64,000 nt of DNA from Pseudoalteromonas phenolica (GTDB lineage Bacteria > Pseudomonadota > Gammaproteobacteria > Enterobacterales > Alteromonadaceae), in assembly GCF_005876835.1 (NCBI RefSeq), contig NZ_PPSW01000027.1, positions 1-64,000 of the forward strand. The letters are read 5' to 3'. The notes beneath the pieces are model-generated. The model had not been told where the DNA came from, searched no databases, and saw only the letters and a program-made list of their open reading frames with translations. This document shows positions 43,906-53,548 of this stretch, piece after piece. Positions within the stretch are counted from its first letter, which is position 1, and every line of letters begins with the position of its first letter. Position numbers and translations under genes: made by a program.

Positions 43906-44284
43906 GTTTGGGGTAAACCTTTTATAAGCACTCTATTGTTCAACGGTAAAATATGGGCGCCGTATCACATTGGCGTGATTAGTTCAATTTTTCGCCTATA
44001 CTGAATGTACAATGCGGACCTTAGAGACGAGAGTGCAAAACGAATTCTAAGGCTGAATCTAACAGCATAATTATAACAGCAAATTTCAACTTTGCTTCAA
44101 ATAACCCCAAAAAAGCCAAAAATAATAAATTTTATCTACAAGATTACCGATTTTAACAACTTTTATTTCATTACCGAAAATCAAAAACAAGGACATTTGT
44201 CCTGTACCGATGGTGAAAACCGTTAAAATTAACGCTTTATTTGGGTAAGGGAGAGACTTAAGACTTGTACAGTAAATAAACTGA
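43906..44284. other. Intergenic region between the receptor and sixA, with possible receptor promoter
   Basis: An AT-rich gap of 379 bases with no coding frame. On the minus strand a perfect TATAAT (complement of 44070-44075) lies 19 bases from a TTGAAG -35-like element. That would give the receptor mRNA a leader of about 160 bases. The spacing is wide, so the assignment is tentative. No Fur box, tRNA or strong hairpin was seen. Confidence 0.35.
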
Positions 44285-44752
44285 CTAAAGTGAAGGAGAA
44301 ACTACTTTTAAAAAATCCGCTTTTCTGTTTTTTTCATCATAGCGAATAACAGCAATGCCAGCTGTAGAGAAAATTGGCATATCACCAGGGCTTAGTTGGT
44401 CTACCAAATAACTCACTATTGGCATGTGCGCTACCAAAAGCCAAGTCTCAATGTCAGGATTCAAACTCATTAAAGTTTCGAGGTAATCAATCGCAAATCG
44501 CGCATCGCCACTGGGGACAATATCTTTACACACTTCAAAATAATCTGCGGGGTTGTGCTTAATAACTTGCTCGGCTGTTTGCTGCGCTCTAATAAAAGGG
44601 CTTACGAGTATTGCCTTTGGTTGATAATGCGCTTTAATCCATAGCGCCATTTCACTCGCTTGGCTTACTCCACGTGGGGTCAGCGCTCTTGCGGCATCAT
44701 CAGCTTGCATAGGCTCGGCTTCACCATGGCGCATAATTAAGATTGTTTTCAT
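44285..44752 (-). CDS. sixA: Phosphohistidine phosphatase SixA
   Basis: A 155-residue histidine phosphatase. The catalytic RHG motif opens the protein (LIMRHGEAE). ARALTPRGVSQA, ILVSPFIRAQQTAEQV and LLVAHMPIVSYLV with the second catalytic His follow the SixA pattern. SixA removes phosphate from phosphohistidine on HPt domains or PTS proteins; in E. coli, ArcB and NPr are substrates. GAGG lies four bases before the ATG. Confidence 0.92.
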   Translation of the reverse strand: MKTILIMRHGEAEPMQADDAARALTPRGVSQASEMALWIKAHYQPKAILVSPFIRAQQTAEQVIKHNPADYFEVCKDIVPSGDARFAIDYLETLMSLNPDIETWLLVAHMPIVSYLVDQLSPGDMPIFSTAGIAVIRYDEKNRKADFLKVVSPSL

Positions 44753-44914
44753 AGAACCTCAAACACTTAGAGTAATAATTTTCAGTAAAGCGGTAGCAAC
44801 TTAACCACTTTGTTCGCTATATTAAAACAAAACACATGACAATCCAAAGAACCTTAGCAGCGGTAAGTTAGTTCAAATTGGCCTCATCTCTTACTTTATA
44901 TCGGCGGCAGACTC

Positions 44915-47587
44915 TTGAAAATTAGCAATAATGATAAACGCAGCTATCAAACTCTTACACTCGACAATGGTCTGAAAGTACTGCTTGTACAAGACCTAGA
45001 TTCAAAAAAATCTGCAGCATCACTGACCGTCAATGCTGGACACTTTGATGATCCTAACGATCGCCAAGGTATGGCACACTTTATCGAACACATGTTATTT
45101 CTCGGTACTGAAGCCTACCCTGACCCCGGCTATTTTTCTCAATTCATTAATCAAGCTGGCGGGCATTGTAATGCATGGACTGGCACAGAACACAGTAGCT
45201 ATTTTTTCGATTGTGATCATCAACAATTACATCCCGCATTAGACATTTTCAGCCAGTTTTTTATTGCTCCCTTGTTCGACAAGCTTCAAGCAACGAATGA
45301 GCGAAATGCGATAGATGCCGAATACAAAATGAAAACTAAAGATGATGGTCGACGCATTTATCAAGTACATAAAGAAACGGCAAACCCTGCTCATCCATTC
45401 GCAAAGTTTGCTGTTGGCAACCACCAAACATTAGAAGACAGAGACATCTGCATCTCAGACGAGTTACGTCAATTTTTCAGCATCCATTACCTTGCCCAAT
45501 GGATGACATTAGCCATTGCCGGACCTCAATCGTTGAATGAGTTAGCCGATATGGCTAGACAGTATTTTTCTAAGGTGCCTTCAAGTCAAAATAATAAACC
45601 CGCGATCAATGTACCTCTCTACCGTAGCAGTGATCAGGGTAAACTCATTCACATTACGCCTAAAAAGCAAATGCAGAAACTGATTGTTAGCTTTGCTATG
45701 CCTAATGTTCATAACCTGTATAAATCTAAGAGTTTGAGCTTTTTAGCTCACTTGATTGGCTTCGAAGGCGAAGGTTCACTTTATTCAATATTAAAAGCCC
45801 AAGGTTGGATCAATGCGCTTTCAGCCGGTGGTGGCGTCAGTGGAAGTAATTATAAAGACTTTAATGTCAGCTTTGCCCTCACGGAACAAGGGATCGAGTT
45901 TTATGAAGACATTATTGAAATGTTATTCGAATATATTGCACTTATCGAGCATAAGTTTGCCGACTTACCCGCACTCTATGCCGACAAACAAGCTTTATTA
46001 GAAATCGCCTTTGACAACCAAGAACCAAGCAAATTGGTAGAGTGGGTTAATGCGTTAAGCGTAAATATGCACCACTTCGATGAAGCGGATTATTTGTGCG
46101 GTGACTATGTCATGACTGGGTTCGAGCCTCATTTACACAAAAAACTTTGCCAATACTTGTCGGCGAAGAACATGCGAGTCGTTTTAATTCATCAAGGTGT
46201 TGCAACAAATAAAAGAGCCCAGTGGTATAACACAGCTTATCTGGTAGAAGATTTACCTACGCACTGGCTTGAAACACTTGATAAAATAAAACATCCTCTT
46301 CCAGAAATGAAGCTGCCTAGCGTCAATCCTTATTTAAAAGCAAAACAAGTGTTACACACTAGTGCGTCGTCTTTTTCTGTCCCAAAAAAGCTCGCTTTCA
46401 GAGAAGGGTTAAATTTCTGGTTTAAACAAGACACAGAATTCAAAGTTACAAAAGGACACCTTTATATCGAGATAGATTCAAAAGTCGCGGTTAGTTGTGT
46501 TAAGAATATGGCACTTACACGCTTATTAGCCGACTTATTAATGGATAGTCTTGCTGAACCCTTCTACTCTGCTGAACTTGCAGGCCTCAACTACCACATC
46601 ACCTCTCATCAAGGTGGTTTGACGCTCAATACAGCAGGTCTCTCGGCAAACCAGCCTGAATTTGCAATAGAGTTACTTAACTATATCTTATCTCAGGATA
46701 TTAGCCCTATTCGATTTGCTGAATATAAAAAACAACTATCGAGACATTGGCTTCAACATAATCATAATAAACCTGTGTCTGCGCTATTTAGCATATTGGG
46801 GGCACACCTAATGCCTTGGAACCCTGCGCCTGAAGACTTAGCGCAAAGCCTAAAAGGTATTACATTTAATGAGTTCAATGAATTTAGGCGTGCATTTTTT
46901 AAAGCAATACATATTAAAGCATTTATGTATGGTAATTGGCGTGAAACTGATGCTGATAATATGCTTAGCAGCATCAAGGACACCTTTAAGGAAAGCGAAA
47001 TCTTAGAAGATTTAAAGCGCCCTCTTATTAAACTCAGACAACATATGACGCATACTGCTTATAAAGAACAGGCTGAACATGGATTACTGTATTATATTCA
47101 AGCAAAAACTTCAGATGTTGATGAAAAAGTACAGCTCATGCTCATTAACCAACTTGTACAGCATCTTTATTTTGATGAACTCAGAACCAAACAGCAATTA
47201 GGTTATTTAGTCGGTGCGGGTTATGCTCCTTTTAATACTCGTGCAGGGCTTGCGTTTTATGTGCAATCTCCAAATAATTCCAGCCAGCTACTGCTGCAAA
47301 GCCATGAAGAATTTATCAATCTATTCTTGAATAACTTGTCCAAATTAAGTACAGATACATTTTTAGAGGCTAAGCAAGCTTTAGAGCTACAAATTGCAGA
47401 AAACGATAAAAACCTGAGACTGAGAGCTCAACGACTTTGGGTCGCGATCACCAACGAAGATCACCACTTTTCAATGCAATCTAGATTACTCAGTGCTCTT
47501 CAAACACTAACAAAAGATGTATTTATCAATAATGCTATCTCTCTGATAAGTAATAAAGACTCGCATGCAACGCTAACTTTCAACTGA
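44915..47587 (+). CDS. M16 metalloprotease, protease III/insulinase type
   Basis: An 890-residue zinc protease of the pitrilysin group, with the inverted zinc motif HFIEH (His55, Glu58, His59) and the third ligand Glu in NERNAIDAEYKMK. Four homologous domains follow. The late segment HLYFDELRTKQQLGYLVGAGY matches the insulinase substrate-binding region. The family degrades oligopeptides. No signal peptide is seen, so a cytoplasmic role in peptide turnover is likely, unlike periplasmic E. coli protease III. The start codon appears to be TTG: no ATG or GTG lies between the in-frame stop at 44864 and the TTG, and the conserved N-terminus begins right there. Confidence 0.92.
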   Translation: MKISNNDKRSYQTLTLDNGLKVLLVQDLDSKKSAASLTVNAGHFDDPNDRQGMAHFIEHMLFLGTEAYPDPGYFSQFINQAGGHCNAWTGTEHSSYFFDCDHQQLHPALDIFSQFFIAPLFDKLQATNERNAIDAEYKMKTKDDGRRIYQVHKETANPAHPFAKFAVGNHQTLEDRDICISDELRQFFSIHYLAQWMTLAIAGPQSLNELADMARQYFSKVPSSQNNKPAINVPLYRSSDQGKLIHITPKKQMQKLIVSFAMPNVHNLYKSKSLSFLAHLIGFEGEGSLYSILKAQGWINALSAGGGVSGSNYKDFNVSFALTEQGIEFYEDIIEMLFEYIALIEHKFADLPALYADKQALLEIAFDNQEPSKLVEWVNALSVNMHHFDEADYLCGDYVMTGFEPHLHKKLCQYLSAKNMRVVLIHQGVATNKRAQWYNTAYLVEDLPTHWLETLDKIKHPLPEMKLPSVNPYLKAKQVLHTSASSFSVPKKLAFREGLNFWFKQDTEFKVTKGHLYIEIDSKVAVSCVKNMALTRLLADLLMDSLAEPFYSAELAGLNYHITSHQGGLTLNTAGLSANQPEFAIELLNYILSQDISPIRFAEYKKQLSRHWLQHNHNKPVSALFSILGAHLMPWNPAPEDLAQSLKGITFNEFNEFRRAFFKAIHIKAFMYGNWRETDADNMLSSIKDTFKESEILEDLKRPLIKLRQHMTHTAYKEQAEHGLLYYIQAKTSDVDEKVQLMLINQLVQHLYFDELRTKQQLGYLVGAGYAPFNTRAGLAFYVQSPNNSSQLLLQSHEEFINLFLNNLSKLSTDTFLEAKQALELQIAENDKNLRLRAQRLWVAITNEDHHFSMQSRLLSALQTLTKDVFINNAISLISNKDSHATLTFN

Positions 47588-47661
47588 TAAGGCTCTGTTA
47601 TCTACTTTACTCTCAGTTCAGCATAGATTAGATTAGGCGTTGTTCTGAGAAATAAACATCT

Positions 47662-49923
47662 ATGATTAAAAATATAACAATAATGATGTTCATAGCGTTA
47701 TTAAGCTCATTATTCAGCATGCCATTGATGGCATTGGAGTTTAATCAACAGAGCCTGGGAGCTAATATTTATTGGCTTGTCCCTGTGGGCTTAATGACAT
47801 TATTCACCACCTATTTGCTATTTATAAACCGTAGGCTAAAGCGTTCACAGCAAGACTTAGCTATGTCTGAATTACGCTTAAAACGGACTGTTGAAGGCAG
47901 TGGTGATACGCTATGGGACTGGGACATCAGCTCAGGGGAAATCATACGTATAAACGATAAATACATGGTATGCCAAGACCAGCCAGAAAAAAATGCACGC
48001 TTTTTACCCAACGCGCACCGTATACACCCTCAAGATCTCCCCCTAGTAGACAAATTACTTAAGCAACACTTTGCTGAGCAAACGGCTTTTTTCGAAGCCA
48101 GTTACCGTCTAAAGGATACCTTAGATCAATACCATTGGGTGTTAGATCGTGGAAAAATCATTGAGAAAGACGCCAATTTAAACCCTGTAAGAATGACAGG
48201 CACGGTACGTGATATTAGCCACCTAAAAAGTACCGAAGAGCGACTCAACTTATTTGCTAAATGTGTCGAATCACTGACTGATGCGATTGCCATTTATGAC
48301 AAAAATTATCAGCTTGTGGATGTCAACCCTAGCTACTTAAAACTCTTTGGAGGGTTGAGAACTCACTACCTCGGAAAGCAATTCAATCTTTCTGGATATG
48401 ATGAAAAATATATTCGTGAGATCAAAGCAAACCTAAAAGAGTCTGAGCACTGGCAGGAAGAACTTAAGCTCAGGAATTTTAAAAATATCCTGTTGCCAAT
48501 CGAAGTCAGCATCGACGAAATTAAAAACAGTCATGGTCAGGTAACAAATTATGTTGTTATTTTCTCGGATTTAACCGAACGAAAGAAAGCAGAGTCGCAG
48601 CTACATAATCTCTCTAACAGAGACAGAACAACCGGTCTTCCTAATAGAAACTTATTTTTTACTAACTTAAAGAAATTAGCGCAACAAGATGTTCATCATG
48701 CTCTACTGGTCTTTGATTTAGACAACTTTAAAAAAATTAACGACTCACTGGGTCATCAACTCGGAGATAGTTTGCTTGCAAAACTGGCAATGCGTCTAAA
48801 TAAACTAGCTCGCCAGCAAGACACCTTCTATCGCCTAGGTGGTGATGAATTCGCCTTGGTGATGACCGGCACGAATGACATCCACACCATTACCAAAACT
48901 GCTAAGCAATTTTTAGCAGCCATTGCCACACCATTTAAAATGGCCAATCATGAACTCGTGATCACTTCTTCAGTCGGTATTGTGTTATTTCCTGAAGATG
49001 GTGCAACCCCAGAAATATTACTTAAGAATGCAGATACAGCCATGTATCATGCAAAACAAAAAGGGAACCACTACTTATTCTTTAACGATTCAATGAATGA
49101 GCAAGCCGTTAAACGGTTACAAATCGAAAACCTAATGCGTTTTGGCTTGAAAGAAGATCATTTTGTCGTTTATTACCAGCCTAAAATGGACATCAAATCA
49201 GGCCTGCTTGTCGGCATGGAAGCACTAGTGCGTTTTATTACCCCTAAAAAAGGCATTATAAGCCCAGGTGTGTTTATTCCTATTGCGGAAGAAACAGGAC
49301 AAATCATTGATATCGGTGAGGTCGTACTCGACAAAGCCTGTAAAGATGTTAAACGCTGGATAGACCAAGATTTATTTGACGGCCGTGTTGCCGTTAATTT
49401 ATCAGCTAAGCAATTTAGTTTGCCCGACCTTACCACCCGTATCGATATCATCTTACAGAAAAACCATTTACCTTCTTACTTTTTAGAGCTTGAGATCACT
49501 GAAGGTACCGTAATGGACGACCCACAAGAAGCCATTAATATTATGCGCTCGCTCAGTGCCAGAGGTATTCACCTGGCGATTGATGACTTTGGTACAGGTT
49601 ATTCATCACTGGCTTATCTAAAGCAGTTTCCTTTGAATACATTAAAAGTCGATAAAGCTTTTGTCGACGACATGCACAATGAACGTGGTCGAAATATGGT
49701 AGACTCGATTGTAACAATAGCTCAAAACCTTGAGTTACATGTTGTGGCCGAAGGTGTTGAAAAGGCAGAGCAACTGGCAATATTAGAAGAGTTAAATTGC
49801 CAAACTGTACAAGGGTACTTTTACTCCAAGCCTCTTTCAGCTGAGGAGTTTACTGAGTTTTTGAAACAACAAAGAGTTGTGAAAAATAAACAAGCTAAAC
49901 CCGATTTAAAAGTAGTTATCTAA
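47662..49923 (+). CDS. Membrane-bound PAS-GGDEF-EAL cyclic-di-GMP enzyme
   Basis: A 753-residue signalling protein. An N-terminal hydrophobic segment and a second helix (about 36-54) are followed by two PAS domains (about 65-180 and 190-310). The GGDEF domain has an intact GGDEF motif at 393-397 and an inhibitory RxxD site just upstream (RQQD). The EAL domain has an intact EAL motif at 520-522 and the later DDFGTGYSSLAYL segment. Both activities therefore look possible: synthesis and hydrolysis of cyclic-di-GMP, tuned by PAS input. The product would influence biofilm, motility or polymer production. It stands 74 bases after the M16 gene with a weak ribosome binding site. Confidence 0.93.
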   Translation: MIKNITIMMFIALLSSLFSMPLMALEFNQQSLGANIYWLVPVGLMTLFTTYLLFINRRLKRSQQDLAMSELRLKRTVEGSGDTLWDWDISSGEIIRINDKYMVCQDQPEKNARFLPNAHRIHPQDLPLVDKLLKQHFAEQTAFFEASYRLKDTLDQYHWVLDRGKIIEKDANLNPVRMTGTVRDISHLKSTEERLNLFAKCVESLTDAIAIYDKNYQLVDVNPSYLKLFGGLRTHYLGKQFNLSGYDEKYIREIKANLKESEHWQEELKLRNFKNILLPIEVSIDEIKNSHGQVTNYVVIFSDLTERKKAESQLHNLSNRDRTTGLPNRNLFFTNLKKLAQQDVHHALLVFDLDNFKKINDSLGHQLGDSLLAKLAMRLNKLARQQDTFYRLGGDEFALVMTGTNDIHTITKTAKQFLAAIATPFKMANHELVITSSVGIVLFPEDGATPEILLKNADTAMYHAKQKGNHYLFFNDSMNEQAVKRLQIENLMRFGLKEDHFVVYYQPKMDIKSGLLVGMEALVRFITPKKGIISPGVFIPIAEETGQIIDIGEVVLDKACKDVKRWIDQDLFDGRVAVNLSAKQFSLPDLTTRIDIILQKNHLPSYFLELEITEGTVMDDPQEAINIMRSLSARGIHLAIDDFGTGYSSLAYLKQFPLNTLKVDKAFVDDMHNERGRNMVDSIVTIAQNLELHVVAEGVEKAEQLAILEELNCQTVQGYFYSKPLSAEEFTEFLKQQRVVKNKQAKPDLKVVI

Positions 49924-49927
49924 CTGT

Positions 49928-50128
49928 TCAGCTTACCTTAAAGCACTTTAGCTGTCCCATTTGCATGTTTCTTAAAATAGCCATCCTGTAATGTATTCTC
50001 AAAAACACCCAACAAATAGGACCAACAGCCAAACTAAATGCAACCCAACGCTTTGTCGGCATGCCTAGGCGAATCGTTTCGCAATAAATGGCCATTGCAC
50101 TTAAAAGCAAACAAAACATCACTAACAT
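49928..50128 (-). CDS. Small membrane protein, unknown function
   Basis: A 66-residue protein with two hydrophobic segments (MLVMFCLLLSAMAIY and WVAFSLAVGPICWVFL) separated by a short polar loop, and a basic C-terminus. A strong ribosome binding site (GGGAGG, with GGAGG five bases before the ATG) argues that it is a real gene; a GTG two codons earlier overlaps that site. It converges on the GGDEF-EAL gene with a 4-base gap. I recognise no family. Confidence 0.65.
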   Translation of the reverse strand: MLVMFCLLLSAMAIYCETIRLGMPTKRWVAFSLAVGPICWVFLRIHYRMAILRNMQMGQLKCFKVS

Positions 50129-50558
50129 TAGCACCTCCCTTCAAATTGGCGAATTATACAGCAACCAGCACAAAACAAGCACAAAAAAACGTTTAATTGT
50201 TGCAAAATATTGCATTATTTCATTTAATACCAAACCATAATTTCACTCTTAAAATGGTATTTTATTCATTTTTTCATAACTAACTGATTTATAGTTAGGT
50301 TAAGTGAAATTTTAACTGGTCGTCATGGCGAGGTTTTAGCACGGTTTTTACGCACAAGTTTTGTGAGTGTAAATAAAGGCGTTTATTGAATATTGCTCAT
50401 CACTCTCGAGCAAGCCGACTTTTCCAGCTTACCCAGTTGTGTTAGCAAACTCAGTAAACAGACTAAAATGTTTTTTCCTAAGATTATTGTCTTTACGAAT
50501 TAAGTGCTAAACTCAAACCATGTGGTTTTAATTAATAGTTACTTCAAGGATAAGAGCT
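50129..50558. other. 430-base intergenic region upstream of the YjbR-family gene
   Basis: AT-rich, with no coding frame. It contains the nested inverted repeats listed at 50239-50311 and a TTGCAAAATATTGCA near-palindrome near 50200. No clear sigma-70 promoter was identified. Confidence 0.45.
50239..50311. repeat. Nested inverted repeats, possible structured RNA
   Basis: AATTTCACT (50239-50247) and AGTGAAATT (50303-50311) can form an outer stem. Inside it TAACTAACT (50277-50285) and AGTTAGGTTA (50293-50302) form a second hairpin with one bulge and a 7-base loop. A leader or small RNA structure is possible, but no known RNA family is recognised. Confidence 0.35.
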
Positions 50559-50945
50559 ATGAATAAACAAAGCGTACATGATTATTTGCAAAGTAAACCA
50601 GGCACGTTTATTACGCAGCCTTTTTCGCAGGATAGCGATGTTTACAAAGTGCAACATAAGATGTTTGCCACCCTTTACGAAGGTAAAGAAGATCAACTAG
50701 ACGAAAACAATGAGCCTGTTTTTTGGTTAAATGTGAAGTGTGATCCTGACGAGGCATTAATACTTAGAGATAAGTACGAATCAATTTTGCCGGGTTATCA
50801 CATGAACAAACGTCTGTGGAACACGATTGTCCTTGATGGCACGGTACCTGAAGACGAAATCAAAAAGTTTATCGATGACTCTTATCAGATAGTTGTTGAT
50901 AATCTACCTACAGCTCAGAAAGAAGCGCTAGCGAATCTTTCATAA
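50559..50945 (+). CDS. MmcQ/YjbR family protein
   Basis: A 128-residue cytoplasmic protein of the MmcQ/YjbR family (double-wing fold). The expected pattern is present: an N-terminal helix VHDYLQSKPGTF, the strand VYKVQHKMFATLY, WLNVKCDPDEALILRDKY, GYHMNKRLWNTIVLDG, and a C-terminal DDSYQIVVDNL helix. Members are described as DNA-binding-like, but the cellular role is unsettled. AAGGA lies eight bases before the ATG. Confidence 0.87.
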   Translation: MNKQSVHDYLQSKPGTFITQPFSQDSDVYKVQHKMFATLYEGKEDQLDENNEPVFWLNVKCDPDEALILRDKYESILPGYHMNKRLWNTIVLDGTVPEDEIKKFIDDSYQIVVDNLPTAQKEALANLS

Positions 50946-50960
50946 CCTGAGTACACGTGT

Positions 50961-50993
50961 AATGGCCTCCCTCGTTATCTGACGAGGGCCATT
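50961..50993 (+). terminator. Long hairpin between the YjbR-family gene and pfkA
   Basis: AATGGCC, an unpaired T, CCCTCGT, a 6-base loop, ACGAGGG, then CCATT form a long near-perfect stem after the stop codon. There is no T-run, so it may stabilise the upstream mRNA or reduce read-through into pfkA. Confidence 0.5.
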
Positions 50994-51025
50994 CCACCTC
51001 CCCCCTTCGTATGAAGACTATCAAT

Positions 51026-52024
51026 ATGAAAAAAGTCGCTTTACTCACAAGTGGTGGTGATGCCCCAGGCATGAACGCAGCTATTCGTGCAATTGTGCTC
51101 AGCTGTGAATATAAAAATTTATCTTGTTTTGGTTTTTATCATGGTTATAACGGCCTAATAGAAGACCATCTGCTTCCTTTATCTAGCCAATTAGTTAATG
51201 CCGAAATAAAGAATGGTGGTACCCTATTAAAAAGTGCGCGTTGTCCTGCCATGATGACTGACACGGGTGTAAAGCAAGCATGTAACACACTATTAAAGCA
51301 CGAAATTGACGCCCTAATCGTAATTGGGGGAGATGGCTCATTTCATGGCTTACTAGCAATTAAGGCCCATTGGCATGGTCAAGTTATTGGCTTACCTGGC
51401 ACTATAGATAATGACCTTTATGGCTGTGATAAAACCATAGGTTTTGCGACTGCGGTTAATACCGCAACGCAAGCTATAGATAAAATCAGAGATACCGCTA
51501 ACGCATTTGATAGGGTGTTCATTGTGGAGGTAATGGGTAGACACAGTGGCCATATCGCCTTTCAAGTTGGCTTATCTTGTGGTGCTGAGAGCATTTTTTC
51601 ATTCGAGAATTACAGCAATGAAAAACACGACATCATACTCGAAGACCTAATTGAGAAAATACAGAAACAACAGCTAAATCGCCATGCAAGTTATTTAATT
51701 GTACTAGCAGAGAACTTATGGCCTGGTAGTGCTAATGCCCTTCAAGAGCAATTAAAGTCTCAGGGGAACATTGAAAGTGCAATTTGTATTTTGGGTCATA
51801 CGCAAAGAGGGGGAGACCCCGTCCCTGAAGATAGAGTGCTTGCCACTCAACTTGGACTAAAAGCTGTTGATGCCTTAATCAAGGGTGAAGATAAGGTTAT
51901 GCTTGGCTTAAGTGCATCGCAACTGACCAAAACTGACCTAAACAAAGCTGTTTCAATAAATAAACCAGTGAGCGATGAACTAGTCAACGCCCACAAAGGT
52001 CCACTCACCCACTATTTAAAATAG
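51026..52024 (+). CDS. pfkA: ATP-dependent 6-phosphofructokinase
   Basis: A 332-residue glycolytic enzyme phosphorylating fructose 6-phosphate. Motifs: LLTSGGDAPGMNAAIR, IGGDGSFHGLLAI and LPGTIDNDLYGCDKTIGFATAVNTA. The Gly in GGDGS and in PGTIDND marks the ATP-using rather than the pyrophosphate-using type. VEVMGRHSGHIAFQVGL and GHTQRGGDPVPEDRVLA complete the active site. MKKVALL was chosen as the start because it aligns with other PfkA proteins; neither it nor the ATG five codons earlier has a good ribosome binding site. Its 3' end overlaps the converging nhaD by 9 bases. Confidence 0.92.
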   Translation: MKKVALLTSGGDAPGMNAAIRAIVLSCEYKNLSCFGFYHGYNGLIEDHLLPLSSQLVNAEIKNGGTLLKSARCPAMMTDTGVKQACNTLLKHEIDALIVIGGDGSFHGLLAIKAHWHGQVIGLPGTIDNDLYGCDKTIGFATAVNTATQAIDKIRDTANAFDRVFIVEVMGRHSGHIAFQVGLSCGAESIFSFENYSNEKHDIILEDLIEKIQKQQLNRHASYLIVLAENLWPGSANALQEQLKSQGNIESAICILGHTQRGGDPVPEDRVLATQLGLKAVDALIKGEDKVMLGLSASQLTKTDLNKAVSINKPVSDELVNAHKGPLTHYLK

Positions 52025-53452
52025 GTCAGCATTTAGCCATAAGTGTAAAACAATACTTACTGCATACCCCAGCGCAATCACTGGGGTCCATTTAAGATGA
52101 CCAAAGAAAGTATAATAGCCTCGAGCTTGTCCCATCAGTGCCACACCCGCCGCTGAACCAATTGATAACAAGCTACCACCAACACCTGCAGTCAAAGTAA
52201 TTAATAACCATTGACCATGTGACATTTCAGGCTGCATTGTGAGTACAGCAAACATCACCGGAATATTATCAATAACAGCCGAGATGACACCAAGAAACAC
52301 ATTCGCAGCGGTTGTTGACCAACCTCCGTACAGTACTTCAGACATCAAGCTCAAATAGCCCAAGAACCCTAGCCCACCAACACACATCACAATACCGTAG
52401 AAAAACAATAATGTATCCCACTCCGCACGCGACACTTTGCTAAATACATCAAACGGCACGACACTGCCTAATCTCGCTAAACGTTCCTTATCACCCTGTT
52501 GTTCTGCCAGTACTTTTTTGCGAGCCAAAGACCCCGGTAATGTTACTCTTAGGAAATAACCAAAAAACTGAAGATAACCTAGCCCCATCATCATGCCTAA
52601 TACCGGTGGAAGGTGTAAGAAACTATGGCACGCAACAGCTGTTGCCACGGTAAATAAAAATAATGACAAGATACGTAAGGCACCACGTTTTAATTCAACT
52701 TCTTCATAAGCCGCAGTTGGTTGTTTATTCTCAACATAAAAACTCATAATAGCCGCAGGGACTAAGAAGTTTGCTAAAGAAGGTATAAATAAGACTAAGA
52801 ACTCACCAAAGGTCACCATACCTGCTTGCCAAACCATCAAGGTCGTAATATCTCCAAACGGGCTGAATGCCCCACCAGCATTAGCTGCAATGACAATATT
52901 GATACAAGATATATTGATAAAGGGTTTATCACCTTCAGCCACTTTCATTACCACGGCACACATTAATAGCGCGGTAGTTAAGTTATCCGCAATGGGTGAA
53001 ATAAAGAATGATAAAAAGCCCGTGATCCAAAATAGATTTTTATAGTTGAAGCCCTTGCGGATCATCCAAGCTCTTAATGCATCAAAAACTCGACGCTCTT
53101 CAAGAGCATTGATATAGGTCATTGCTACCAACAAGAACAGCATCAGCTCTGCGAATTCGAGTAAATTATGTCTAAATGCCTCTTCGGTAACATGAGGGAT
53201 ATTTTCACTGACGTAAAAGCTGCCAATGAGGATCCAGATTAAACCTGCACCCACCAGCACAGGCTTAGACTTTCTCAAATGTAATTTTTCTTCCAACATA
53301 ACTAGGGTATAAGCCAGAATAAAAATTGCGATTGCAGCAAAACCTACCGCAGAATTTGTTAAGTCTAAGTGAGCACCTGCTGCCCAAACTGAAGGAGTAA
53401 AGCTAGCTATCAAAGCTAATAGAAGTAGAAGTGTATAGCGCCGAAAGGACAT
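52016..53452 (-). CDS. nhaD: Na+/H+ antiporter NhaD
   Basis: A 478-residue inner membrane protein with a cleavable-looking signal (MSFRRYTLL to SVWAAGAHLD) and about 12 membrane helices, of the ion-transporter superfamily. Conserved NhaD segments: LFWITGFLSFFISPIADNLTTALLM, NIVIAANAGGAFSPFGDITTLMVWQAG and SAVIDNIPVMFAVLTM. NhaD exports Na+ or Li+ in exchange for protons and works best at alkaline pH, as needed by marine bacteria. The start MSFRRY is preferred (AGG seven bases upstream). It lies about 97 bases downstream of popT on the same strand and may be co-transcribed. Confidence 0.92.
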   Translation of the reverse strand: MSFRRYTLLLLLALIASFTPSVWAAGAHLDLTNSAVGFAAIAIFILAYTLVMLEEKLHLRKSKPVLVGAGLIWILIGSFYVSENIPHVTEEAFRHNLLEFAELMLFLLVAMTYINALEERRVFDALRAWMIRKGFNYKNLFWITGFLSFFISPIADNLTTALLMCAVVMKVAEGDKPFINISCINIVIAANAGGAFSPFGDITTLMVWQAGMVTFGEFLVLFIPSLANFLVPAAIMSFYVENKQPTAAYEEVELKRGALRILSLFLFTVATAVACHSFLHLPPVLGMMMGLGYLQFFGYFLRVTLPGSLARKKVLAEQQGDKERLARLGSVVPFDVFSKVSRAEWDTLLFFYGIVMCVGGLGFLGYLSLMSEVLYGGWSTTAANVFLGVISAVIDNIPVMFAVLTMQPEMSHGQWLLITLTAGVGGSLLSIGSAAGVALMGQARGYYTFFGHLKWTPVIALGYAVSIVLHLWLNADLF

Positions 53453-53548
53453 GTTATTGCCTACTATGATAGTCAAAAGAGAGTATTTAAGTAGGCAATA
53501 AAATAGCACAACGGCAGTGATTACCAATTGTACAGAAGTCTATATTTA

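Noticed and set aside
51026..52024. Pyrophosphate-dependent phosphofructokinase
   Set aside because: The GGDGS and PGTIDND motifs are those of ATP-dependent enzymes; the pyrophosphate type would show GGDD and PKTIDND.
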